This document shows positions 1-11,600 of a stretch of 64,000 nt of DNA, in pieces. Every line of letters starts with the position of its first letter. Positions within the stretch are counted from its first letter, which is position 1. The notes beneath the pieces were generated by a model. That model worked only from the letters and a program-made list of their open reading frames with translations, had not been told where the DNA came from and did no database searches. A program made the position numbers and the translations under genes. The stretch is taken from contig NZ_WPZL01000014.1 of assembly GCF_013031245.1 (NCBI RefSeq), positions 1-64,000 on the forward strand. Direction: 5' to 3'. The stretch is from Ruegeria lacuscaerulensis. Lineage in GTDB: Bacteria > Pseudomonadota > Alphaproteobacteria > Rhodobacterales > Rhodobacteraceae.

Positions 1-598
1 GTACCTGGAAAATCACATCGCCGATCCTACCGGCGCCAGCCGGTAGTCGTTCAGTATCGACATCGCGGAACTGCACACCGGCGAAGGCAAAATCCGAATG
101 TTCGTTGCCATCGACCGAACCTCCAAATTCGCCTATGTCGAGTTGCACGAGAAGGCGGGCAAGATGATCGCCGCCCAATTTCTGCGCAATCTGATTTCGG
201 CGGTGCCGTACAAAATCCACACTCTGCTGACCGATAACGGCGTCCAGTTCACCAATCGCAAACAGGACACATCAGCATTCGAACATGTCTTCGACCGCGT
301 TTGTCGCGGACATGAGATCGACCACCGGCTGACCAAGGTGAACCACCCCTGGACCAACGGTCAAGTCGAGCGGATCAGCCGAACAATCAAAGGGGCGACG
401 GTAAAACGCTACCACTACGAAACACATGCACAGCTCGAAACGCACGTCTCCGACTTCATAGCCGCTTACAACTACGCGCGCCGCTTGAAGACCCTGCAAG
501 GCCTAACGCCGTTCGAATACATCTGCAAATTCTGGGCAAACGAACCTGATCGCTTCAACGTCAATCCAACCCTTCACAGTATGGGACTGAACACCTAG
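1..598 (+). pseudogene. IS481-type transposase, 5'-disrupted remnant
   Basis: This is the integrase-core (rve/DDE) half of an insertion-sequence transposase. The open frame runs from a stop at 44-46 to 598. Reading from about position 47, the coding similarity begins before the first ATG (98), with an Asp in a FSIDIAE motif (about 59-61). It continues with the second Asp in LLTDNG and the catalytic Glu in NGQVER, so the DDE triad is present. The C-terminus (PDRFN..LHSMGLNT) is the normal family end. IS481-family transposases are usually about 300 aa with an N-terminal helix-turn-helix. Here the in-frame stop at 44-46 and the window edge leave only about 184 codons, so the copy is probably dead. 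It marks the left side of an accessory region. Family assignment rests on motif recognition only. Confidence 0.75.
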
Positions 599-914
599 TG
601 TCCGTAGAAATTTCGAGGAATAGACTGCAGTTTTATTTATTTCCCTTTTCGATTTTTTGCAGTTAGGCTTTGGAATATTTGGTACTGAGAAATGTTCGTT
701 CGTTTCAGCTTATGAGAATGTCATTGCAGTTTCTAAATTGTCGCAGCTAAGAAAACCTGAGGTAATATAATACGAGAGATGTTCAAACGGAAAATTCAAT
801 AAACGAGACTCACCATGGTGCATATTTCATCAAGTCGCGCGCAGTCACCGAAGCATTCGTAAGGCCCGAGCTACAAGTTACAGCTTGGACATGCGTGAAA
901 ACTGAGGAGGTCAG
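599..914. other. AT-rich spacer upstream of giant-protein operon
   Basis: No gene is supported here. The stretch is clearly more AT-rich than the flanking genes. It must contain the promoter of the operon starting at 915. The best visible candidate is a perfect TATAAT at 766-771; a TTGTCG lies at 738-743, but the spacing (22) is poor, or 19 to the overlapping TAATAT. The right end of the upstream insertion element probably lies just after 598, but I could not identify its inverted repeat. Confidence 0.4.
766..771 (+). promoter_or_regulatory. Candidate -10 box for the giant operon
   Basis: TATAAT matches the sigma-70 -10 consensus perfectly and lies about 145 bases before the operon's TTG start. 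No convincing -35 element sits 16-18 bases upstream, so this is a weak prediction in AT-rich DNA. Confidence 0.25.
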
Positions 915-2696
915 TTGGCTGTTAAGAAGCCCCGCGAGGTCGTTCTGCCCGACGCGGTCCGGGCGGAGAGGTTGTTCCCGAATAATTTCGGGCCGTACCC
1001 GGCGCAAACGAGATTGCCGGTCGAGGCCGGGAAGGCCGGTGAACTGCGCGGATTCTATCGGACGGCAATCGAAGACAACACCGGAAAGACGATCATCTCT
1101 GAATACTGGCGGCCGCGATCGAGTGCGTTTGGCGGCCGTTCAGGCGGCGGTCATGACGGATTGGATATCTTCGCGCCGCCCAACAGGTTCCCCTATGAAA
1201 CGCCGGTTGTGGCGCTGGGGGCAGGAAAGCTGCTTCAACTGCGGGCGGACGCGCTACATCCCAACAATATCGGCAACATGGCGGTTCTGCGGCTGGACGG
1301 AACGTATGACGGATATCAGGTCCAGTTTCTCTACGGGCATCTGTCGCGGTTTCATGGACCGGATGTCGAGCGTCACAAAGGCGCAGAATACAAGGCGCGT
1401 CGGGTGAGAAAAGGCGAGGTCATCGGATATGCGGGGTGCACCGGCAATGCGAATGATCTTGGGGAATGCAATCCGGACAATGGCGAATGGCGCGTTAGCT
1501 CCGGACATGTGCATCTTGTGGCGCAGCTCATTCGCAAAGCGCCCTCGACGGTGAAAGGCCAGCCGGAGGAGACCGTCACCCCGGTCGATCCGGTGAAGTT
1601 GTTGGGCTGGTCGCTCAAATTCGAAGGTGACGACAAGAGCCGATCGCTGGCCTATTGGAAGGCCAATCTCCGGCCCGACGCCGCCTATGCGCCGGCAATG
1701 CGCGGCGGCAAGATTGACAGCAAGTACAAGCGGACGCGTCGCCGGAAGAACGGTCTTCGCAATCCCTTGCCGAAGCCTTACGAGACGCTGGAATTCGATC
1801 ATTCGCGCAGCATTCGCCGGACGCTGGATGCCTATCGGGAATTGCTGCCGCGTCTGGGAAACATCGACAAAACCGGGCGCGCAAGGGAGGCCTATCGCAA
1901 TTCGCATGCGGCGATAGAGACGCAGATCGACAAGGTCTTCGACCCGGCGGTTGCCGAGTTAGAAGCGGCACGCAAAGGCAAGGTTTTCGGCGGTCCGCTT
2001 TTGCGGGCGCTTGTTTCGAGCCAGTTTTGTCTCTGGCATCTCATGGGCGGCGCGGCGTTCTTTGAACTTGCGAGCAATCGCAACCGCTTCGATCTGGCAA
2101 GGATCACGCGGCTGGTCGAGTGCGGACCTGGCGTTCTGGGCCGTGCGTCGATCATCGGGATGCCGGGCGCGCAATCCTCGCTCTACCGCGCGCGGCTGAA
2201 ACTTCCGAACGCTGACGGCTCGACGCGCAAGCGCGAGATATCCTCGATCAGCTTCGGTGCGGGAAGTCTGACCCATGCGACGCTGTCGCAGGATGCGGAA
2301 CTTGCGCTTGTGACTTCGGTTCCGAAGGCCAGCGGATTTCTCGGCGGCGTTTTCGTCGCAACGGCGGAGATCGGTCGGTTGCACGTCTATGCTGTGCGTC
2401 AGGCGAAACGGCTTTCGCGCGACAGAATCAAAGTCGCCGATCCGGAGCGCAAACGAGTGATTGCACGGCTGAAGCGGGTGAGAAACGCGGTTTTGTCGAC
2501 CAGCATTCCTTTGGAACCGGGGGCAGGTGCGAGGGTTCTCAACGACACGGAACTGGATGCGCTGATGACGGCGGTTCTGGAGGCCAATGTCAGCGTTTTC
2601 GAGGAAACGTTGAGACTATCAAACCTGCCTGAAGGCAGGAAACCGATTGCGCCACGTCTGGACGCACTTCGAATTATGGAGGGTGCGGCGTCGTGA
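915..2696 (+). CDS. M23/LytM-type zinc metallopeptidase protein, first gene of giant operon
   Basis: This 593-aa protein has a complete LytM/M23 metal site near its N-terminus: H80 and D84 in a GGHDGLD motif, H142 in YGHL, and H198/H200 in GHVH. Family members hydrolyse peptide cross-links in peptidoglycan or similar Gly-rich peptides. Residues from about 230 to 593 match nothing I recognise and look mostly helical and charged. There is no signal peptide or membrane segment, which is unusual for a peptidoglycan hydrolase; it may be released by another route or by lysis, as phage-type enzymes are. The TTG start at 915 is chosen because GAGGAGG (904-910) lies 4 bases upstream and translation is open from there. 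The stop overlaps the GTG start of the next gene (GTGA), so the two are translationally coupled. Substrate and role are inferred from the fold only. Confidence 0.8.
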   Translation: MAVKKPREVVLPDAVRAERLFPNNFGPYPAQTRLPVEAGKAGELRGFYRTAIEDNTGKTIISEYWRPRSSAFGGRSGGGHDGLDIFAPPNRFPYETPVVALGAGKLLQLRADALHPNNIGNMAVLRLDGTYDGYQVQFLYGHLSRFHGPDVERHKGAEYKARRVRKGEVIGYAGCTGNANDLGECNPDNGEWRVSSGHVHLVAQLIRKAPSTVKGQPEETVTPVDPVKLLGWSLKFEGDDKSRSLAYWKANLRPDAAYAPAMRGGKIDSKYKRTRRRKNGLRNPLPKPYETLEFDHSRSIRRTLDAYRELLPRLGNIDKTGRAREAYRNSHAAIETQIDKVFDPAVAELEAARKGKVFGGPLLRALVSSQFCLWHLMGGAAFFELASNRNRFDLARITRLVECGPGVLGRASIIGMPGAQSSLYRARLKLPNADGSTRKREISSISFGAGSLTHATLSQDAELALVTSVPKASGFLGGVFVATAEIGRLHVYAVRQAKRLSRDRIKVADPERKRVIARLKRVRNAVLSTSIPLEPGAGARVLNDTELDALMTAVLEANVSVFEETLRLSNLPEGRKPIAPRLDALRIMEGAAS

Positions 2697-5600
2697 CCTG
2701 GCAACCGGTATTTGAAACGCAATGCGATGTCTTTCCGCCAGACGAAACCCCGGAACCCCGGGGCGAGTTGATACTGCGCGTCGATATCGATGCGGCGAAC
2801 AAGAAGGTCCGGTGCCGTGTCAGCGACGGCACCACCGAGAAAGCCGACATCTTCGACATCAGCGCGGGCACAATGCCCGATCCGTTCGATCCGGGCGACA
2901 TCGACACCATCGAGCTGGCGCTTGATCTCAGCGACACAACGAAAGCGCAGCGTCTCTCCGAGGTGGGCGCGGCGGGTCTGAATCTCTCCCTTGCCGCCAA
3001 GCTCGAAAGCGTCCGGATACGGCTGCGCGGGCCAAACGCCGGCGGGTACTGGACCTCCGAGGCGCCGTCCTTCGCCATCCTTTTCTGTTGGAAACTCACC
3101 GGCAAGGTGGCCAAGGACAGTCTGGTGCTGCTGGAGGATGCCGACGGCAAGACGACCGAACAGAAACTCTCCGCCGAATTGACTGCAGAGCCGATTGTCT
3201 GCGCCGGATTCTCCGCCATCCACCCATATGGCGAGGAACTAACGCCGGAGGATCTTCAGGTTCGGCTCGACCTCGAAAGCCTTGGCCTTTCAACGGGTTG
3301 GGTTCCGTTGCGACTAATCGACGACGGCTGGTTGTCGGGCTATCACATGAACGGACTCGGTCGCTGGTTTGCTGAACTGGCCGATGCCCTGCCGACGTTC
3401 CCCGATATCTTCAGGGATGTAGACCTGCCCGACTGGGACCTTGACCTCGATGTCGAGATTGATCTTCCGCTCGGCCTTGCGTTCCGCAACACGCAACTGA
3501 GCATCACCCGCGAGGACGATCAGTACCGTATCAAGGCTGTTGCGGAGAGCCTGATCCTCCGATGGGGCGACGCTTCCGAGTTCGAGATCAAGGATGCACG
3601 AATTAGCATGCAGCTCATCTTCGATGGCACCGACTGGTTCTATGTGGTAGAGGTGACGCTTTTCAAGACTAAGGGGGAGGCGGTCCGCTTCGCCTTGCCG
3701 TTTGACGTTCTGTCGCTCGGCGCGGCGTGCTGGCAGTTCCGGCTCGGATTGCACGTCTCCAACCTCTCCTCGGATGCCGCGATTTGCCCCGAAGTCTTGA
3801 TCGAGTTGGGCGGAGCTGAAATTCGCTCCTCGTTGAGTGACGGCGGCGCGGAGCCGCTCTACAAAACCGACCTTCGCATCCTGATGCGGAATTTCACGGT
3901 GATGTTCGCCGACCTGAACGAGGCCAAGGCGCCGCTTCTGTTCGAGGAGTACAAGGATGACGCGCCGTTCAAGGATTTTGCGCGCAAGATTCCCGCCCTT
4001 TCGTTCGCGCGCGATCTTAGCGCGCCGAAACCTGCGAAGGAGGACAATGACTACGGCATCGAGATCCTCGATGGTGACGTACGGAAGGGCGAGCGCTTCT
4101 TCATAGCCTGGACGCAACGGGGCAACCAGCTTCTTAAGGCGCTGGCGTATGATCTGACCGGTGGCGAACCGGCGGGGCAAATTCCGGATGATGCCGAAGA
4201 GGTAACCGTCGCTCTGGAACTGGCGTGGTTCGGCCCGGAGGATGCGCGCGACACGCAATTGCGCCTGGATTGGAGCGCGCGCGACGCGGCGGTGCTGACC
4301 CCGGGCGGGACGCCGGTCATGTCGGGCGACGGCACGGACGAACCGCCAGAGGCGCCGACGCATCGCTGTATCCCGTGGAATGAACTGGCTGACGATGGTC
4401 TTTCGCTGCCCTTCAAATCGAGCGGGGTCAATCTCACCGATCCGTTGCCGAAGTCGCGCCAGATAACCTTGCCGGGTCTTTCTATTCAAGTGGCTGAACC
4501 CGAGGCGCATTCGGTGATCATCCGTCAGGAGGCGGATGGCGACACCTCGGTCGGGTACTTATTGATCTACGACGCGCCAAGCGCGTCCGGCAGCAAGCCT
4601 GCCGCCGCCATTGCCCTGGCGAAATTCGGGTTTTCGATGGCGGATACCGACGCGGGCACGCGTGAGACTCTGGACACGGATAAGGGAAAGTTCGCGACCC
4701 TTGGCCTGGGCTATGGCGGGGCGGAGTCGACGGCCCTGCGCGTCATCGGGTGGCGGGTCGGTCAGTCGCCGCGCTTCATCGAGGCTTACGACCGGGGCGC
4801 ACACCCGATCCCGAAGCTGATCCCCAACAAGTCCCCCGGCGGTGGTTCGCTCGGCTGCCCTGTGCCCGCGCCGCCGCCGAAAGCGCCGGTACCGTTGGCC
4901 TTCAACAGTTTCGCGGCGCCGCGGTTCAATGATGCAGACGGGTGGCGGCTCTCTCTAAGGTTCGCCGCGGAAAAGGCGTTCTTCAGACTGTTTAGCCGAG
5001 CAGACGAGCAACAGGAGACCGCGCCTGTCAGCTATACAATCACGCATATCTGCCTGCCGCTCGATAAGGACGGCAATATCGACGGTGATCTCGACCACGT
5101 GCTGGTCGACACCGAGCTGTCGATCCGTCTGGACGGCGGGTTTGAGGCGACAGGCAATGTACGGTTCCGACTGGATCCGGCCACTCTGGCTCTTTCCATC
5201 GACGGTGAGGCGCAACTGGCTGTCGCGCTTGCCACCATGGATGCCGCGCCGGGATGGGCCGAGCAGGTGCCGCTGCCCGAACTTGGCGAAGGCCAGGTCT
5301 ATGCCTTCAGCGAGGAGAAAGAGTTTCTCAACCTAAAGGCCAATTTCCTCTCCGCCGAGGGCAAGGACGCCAATCCGAAAGCCATCGAATTTCTGCGCCT
5401 GACCGTCAACGATGGCCGGTTCAAGCTGGCGCTTCCCGACGACAAGCACATGGTTTTGCGCTTTGACGGTCTGGGCAATGACAGTCTGAATTTCTGGGTC
5501 GATGCGTTCGAGATCGGCCCGGGCGGTCTGGATGTCGAGGCGCGGTTGGTGTCCTCGGCCCTGAACGTCAAGGGATTGAAGAAGCCGTTCGCGCTGAATG

Positions 5601-8600
5601 AAGCGGGGCTTCGCATCCGGGAAAGCAGGCTGGAGACGCTCTCCATCGCGGCATCCGGCGCGCTGCCCGAATTGTTCGACGATGCGCCGGTCGAGCTGTC
5701 GATTGCCTTCACGCAAGAAAAAGCGGGCGGTGCCATCGAACTGGACGAGCTTGTCTGCGAATTGGGCAAGAAGGGTGCGCCGATCTTCTCGCGAGGGACA
5801 CGGTTCAAGTTCGAGATCGTCACGTTGGATTTGCGCTATCAGCGCCCGTCCCCGAAGGAAGACCGGCACTTCTTCTTCGAGATCACCGGCTCAGCGGAGT
5901 TCGCACCCGATCCTGGGGAATTCGACGGCGGGCTGCTCGAAGACCTGAAAGCGGTGCGTATCGATTTTGTGCGCGCGCCGCTCACCGATGAGTTTGCCAA
6001 GCATATCCGCCTTGTCGTGGAACTGAACGAACCCAAGAGCTTCGGGGTCTACAATCTCTTCAGGATGGAGATCCGCTCCATCGGCTTTGCCCCGCATTTC
6101 GAAGCGTTTGGCGGACCGGCCATCGTTCTGGGCGGTCAGATGGAATTTGCCGACATTGGCGATGTGATCGCGGCGGAGATCGACTTTCACAGCATGTATA
6201 TCGGGCTGCCGAAGCAGGGCGAGGTGCTGCCGCAGGTTCACTTCGACGGTCTGCGGGTCGAGATATCCTCGCCCGAAGGCTTTAAGATTGCCGGGCGTGT
6301 CGATCGCTACGATTCGGAGACCCTGGAAGGCTTCGGCGGCGAGGGCACCATTCAGATCCCCGGCTTCCCCGAGCTTTCGGCGGCCTTCGCTTTTGTGAAG
6401 CTTCGCGGCGACGAAACCGAGGAGTTCCGGCGCGGCTGGTTCGTGGCCATCGAGGCCGCGAAGATCAGCTATCAGATGGGGGCCCTGCCGCTTTATCTGC
6501 GCCAGATCGGCCTCGGCTTCGGCTATCGCTACACACTTCCGCTGATCCGTGAGTTCGAACAGGAAACCACGCTGCGCGAACTGATCGACCGGATGCTGAA
6601 GGCGCTGGACCGGCACCAGACGCTGGCGCGCCTCGACAGCTGGGTGCCGGACCCGGAGAAACCGGGACAATCTGCGCGCTGGACCATCGCGCTGGAAGCG
6701 GTCTTCACGCTCGGCACCAGCCAGGTGGCACCCTTCGATTACAATGCGCGCAAGGAAAGACAGGTTAAGACCGTCATCGCGCAGCTTCTGGCGGCGATCC
6801 GCTCCGACTTCACCTTGCTGGCAGCGGCCAAGGTCTGGTTCCCGGTCAGCGTCGACGATTTCTTCGAGAATGAGGAGGGCATGCGCAACCGCCCGCTGGC
6901 GCGCGGTTTCATGATCTTCTCGGTGCCGCAGAAGCGGTTCCTGGCGCATGCCGCCAAGGGCAAGAACCCCTATCTCGGCAAGCCTAACGATCCGGTGCCG
7001 GACGCGGTCAAGGACGTGCTGAACAACAGCCATTTCGAAGCCACCATGCTGATCGAGCCGTCGCTTCTGCATGCCGAGCTTGGCTGGCCGGACCGGCTTA
7101 TGTTCCGCATGAGTGTGGGGTCGCTGCAACTCGAATGCCGGGGCGGTGTGCTGTTCCGGGCCGAAAACGACGTGCTCGTCCACGGGATCTTCTTCTCGGC
7201 GCGCGGATCGCTCGATCTCTCGGGCGGCGTAAGCCTCGGGTTCGTGGGCTTCCGGGTGTCGGCGCATGTGCAGGTCTATTTCGCAACACGGCTGATGTCG
7301 GCGCTTTACCTCTCGCGTCCGCTGGCCTCGAAAATCTATGCCCAGGTCGGGCTCGACATCGCGGTGCAGTTCTCGGTGGAAGCCTGGCTTCGGATCAAGA
7401 TCGGGTTCTGCCGGATCAACATCTCGATCTCTTTCTCGTTCGAGCTTCAGATCATGATCGGGCTGGATGTGGGCTGGGCCGGCGCGGGCGAAATCGGGTT
7501 CCGGGGCCGAGCGACAGTTGTGCTGAGCGTTTTCGGTCGGCGTCTGTCGGCGCGCGTTGCCGTCGGCCTCAACGATGCCGCCGTGGAGAAGGCCCGGCTC
7601 TCGCTTCTGCCTTACATGACATCCTTCCTGGAGCCGGGAGAGATTCCACCGGTGCCGGACGGCACATTGCAGCGCGGACGCTCGGGCGAGATCGAGGATG
7701 CGGTTGTCCTGTCGGAAAGCGCAGGGCCAAATGCGCCGCCATCCGCGGTCGCGGCGGTGAAGGCGGCCAAACCCCTGGGCAAGACCGCCCGCAACAAGCT
7801 GCTGCAGACCGCCAAGCTAGACGAGTTCGTCACCAGCCACATCAGTGTTGGGCGTGGCGAGGGCAAAGCCAAGGAAACCACCCTGATCTGGATCATGCCC
7901 GCCCCGGCGGGCGGGGCGTTCTATCCGGCGCTTTTCCTGACCGGGGGTGGTAAGGACGACATTGTCAAGTACGCAACGCTGACCCTGCCGGAAAAGATGG
8001 ATGTCTGGGTCTATGACAGGACCGAATTCAAGCCTGTCAGCGGCAAAGAGGTGACGCTGAAGGCGAAGCCGAACAGTGATCTCACGCTGGAGGTCGACGG
8101 ATCGGGCAGCCAACCGGTCCCAATGACGCTTCAGCAGATGCTTGCGGGCTGCTACGCGGTGGCGCCGAAAGACTATGTCGATGACAAGGGGACCGGCACC
8201 AAGGACGATGACGAGTACTTCCCTCAGTTCTGGCCGGGCAAAACGGTGTCGATCTTCCTGCCGGAAGAGGATCGGCTTGAGGCGGCTCTGAAAGACGACC
8301 GGGTCAGGGATCCGAACGATCCGGCGCGAAAACCGCGCCGCCAGATCGATCCGCAGAAGTCGAAATATGACGAGATACTGGTGAATGCGCTCGACGCCCG
8401 GGACGAGGGCGAGGCGGACGCTTATGCGGGGCTCGAAAAGCCTGAAAACGATCCGGCGTTCAAGAAACTCAAACGCCAGATTCAGGAGCAGGCGGAAGGC
8501 AATCAGACCTATCTGCTTCAGACCTTCTACGACGATCTTGTCAAGCTTGGCGAAACCTACGAAGCGACCGGCAGTTGGGAAGACGCGATCAAGGAGCTTG

Positions 8601-11600
8601 GTGACGAGCGCCCGACCATCCTCGATCTTGGCATGTTGCTGCGCATCGACGGCCCGCCGCCGGTTTGGGCCGTTAAGCGGTCCGGAATGCTCAACCCGGA
8701 CGAGTATCCCAAGCTGACCTTCAACACAGATGTCACGCGCATGCCCGAGGTCCGGGATCAAGGCTTTGAATTGGAGGCCGAGGGGTTTTCTCTCTTCCCG
8801 ATTGTCGATTTCGACATGGCGGATTTCGAAAAGAACCGCCCGGTGATCCGCGAACCTGTCGTCTATTTCGATGAAGAGGTGGTGGGTCTGACCTGGGATC
8901 TGACCTGGGCCGGAGACGCGCCCGCGGCGGCGAAAGGGGTCGAGACTAGCCCGGAAAATTTCCTGCGGCATTACCGCGTCGATTTCATCGACCTCTCGAC
9001 CAACCAGCCGCTCCGAAGCTACACCTGCCTGCCTTGCGATCTTGCGGGGCGGGCCGAGCGGCAGGAGGACGACACTTACAAGCGCGCACGTCTGGAAAGC
9101 CGCTACAGAATTACTGTTCCGACGACGGATCTGTTCCCGGAGAGCGGCGCCGACCGGCAATTGCTGCGCCGGATCAGCGCCACCGTGCTTCCCATCGGAC
9201 AAAACGGTGGCATCGGGGTCGGCCGCAGTTTCACGTTGGCCGAAGAGCCGACCTTCACGCCGCTGCCACCCGACGATGCTAGATGCGCCCTTGTCGGACC
9301 GGGTGAGCGCCCGGAGGCGAAACCGAAGAGTGCCAAGGGCGAGCCCTATTTTGCCGGGATGGGCTGGCGCAAGCTAAGCCTTCCGGGCGGCCCCGGTATC
9401 GCGCGAACGGATTACTGGGATATCGTCCTGCGCCCGCTGGAACGGGTGCCGATGGGCGCGTACCCGAACGACGCTGCCGAAGTCACGCATCGCGGTCTGA
9501 TGAGCCAGACCGGGCAGGAGCTTCAGGAAGGCGACGTCATCATCCGGTTGCAGGACCTGCCTCCCGGGCACAAGGACATCCCGCCCGGCATGAGTGTGAC
9601 GCGGCCGAACGGAAAGTCAGACGAGAACGGACGCGATGCCGCGGATTCCGAGATCAGGCTGATATTCGATCCCGCACGCGATGACGCCTACAAGCCGAAG
9701 GACACGCAGATATTGGACTTCACCGGTCGACAAGCGCCGCCGGGCAGCTATCCTTATGTGACCGCGAAGAGCTTCCTCGACGGCGTCGCCGGGGATCGGC
9801 CGGAGGGGCGCGGCTGGCGCATCTTCCTGCGCGCGGTCAGCGATCGCGGCAGAGCCGGAGCCAGCACAGCAGAAGGCGACAAATACACCCACTCCGGCCT
9901 AGTGCCAGTGCGGCTTTACCTGCGTCTGCCTGAGAAGGAGACGGGTCTTCCGAAACAGGAGCAACTCGACAAGGCGCTCAGACCGTTACCACATTTCGAA
10001 TGGCCGTCGGTTATTGCCAAGACCGTCGAACGCCGGGTGCCCAATCTCGGCTGGGCCGCCGGTGCCGCGCATATCCCAGTGCCGGTTCTGTCAAAACGCT
10101 CGATGTCGGTGGCGGAAAATCTCTCCTCCGCCATCGGTATCGACTATCGCCCCGAACCCGGACGCGCCCGCGCCGTGACCCTCGCCTGGAGCGCGGTGCA
10201 GGCGCCGGGCAAGGGCGAAGCGCTCCGCAACTATGCGAGCGTGTGCGAATACGAAGTGATGCGCGCCTCGTTGGACGACATGCTGAACGCCGACTTAGCG
10301 GACAGCGACGGCGCCCTTGGATTCCGGCCCAACTGGCAACGGGTTGCCCGCGTTCTGCCGAGCGACCGACAGGTGTCGCAGCAAACGCCGGACACCATGA
10401 ATGACGCCCAGAACTGGACGGCCTGGCCACCGTCGGATGTGGCGATAATGGCGTGGATGGCGGAGGCGGGCATACCGCGCAAGGCCCAGATCGAGCGCAG
10501 ACCTGGCTGGTTCTCCTGGGCGGAAAGCGAGCTTGTCTGGCCGGACCCGGAAAACAGCAAATCCACGACCGAGACGGACGAAACACCTCTGGAACTGAGG
10601 GAATATGTTGCCGCCGGTCGTCGCGCCGACACCGCTGATCCGGTTACGGGCGCATCGCCGCTGGAACGGCTGGCCGCCTTGCAGGACATCGCCCTCGACG
10701 ACATGACTACCGCGCAGTTGCAACAACTGATGGCGGCCTGGACGGACCTGTCGCATCAGTCGGTCGGTCGCGACCTGCATCCCTACCTCGCCCTGATCAC
10801 CGGTCGTCTGGCCGCCGCCGGGCTGAACAGATTCAAGGTGACGCTTGAGCTTCAGGCCTCGACCGGAAAGCCGGTGTCCCAGACCAATCCGATGAAATGG
10901 CTTCGCGAAAACTCCGCCGCCATTGATCCATTTGGCTGGAATGGTCTCGGCCATCTCGGACTGTCGGTGAATGTGGCGCTTCGGGACCGGGTGACGGGTC
11001 TGGTGCTGCCGCAGGACCGGCTGCGTCAGGAAATCGCGCGCGCGGTCTTCGGCGAGCGCGGGGTCGATGCGGCGATAAAGGCATCGGATGTGAGAGACCC
11101 CGGCGTTTTCGGTCGCGGCAGGCACCTCGCGATCGACCTGCCATTGCAGACGGCGGCGGCCTTGCGGGCGGAACACGGCAGCGGCGAGGTCGCGAATGCC
11201 GGGCTTGGCATGGTGCAACTGGCGCTCCGCCCGATCCCGAGACATGTCTTCGCCTATAGCCGCTTCACGATCACCAATAAGTTCGGTGACATTGACCCGA
11301 AAACGACATTCACCCTCCCGCACGCCGCCGATCTGATATTCGCCGGGAATTCGAAACGGAACCGGAGTTTCGAAGAAGGCGCCACGGTGGTGGCAAGCGC
11401 TGTCTTCTCAGCAGGAGACGTGGTTTTCGTCCGGCACCTGAAAGCTGGTGAGGGCACGGGCAAGGTCTTCGGCGACGCGCTGGACGCTGTCGATCCTGCG
11501 CGCGAGTTGCTGGCGGAGCGGCAGGACGCCATCCTCTGGCCGTTGCCGGCAGACCCCGCAGACGTGGCAAACCAGATGACGCCCTACCGGAAACTCCCGG

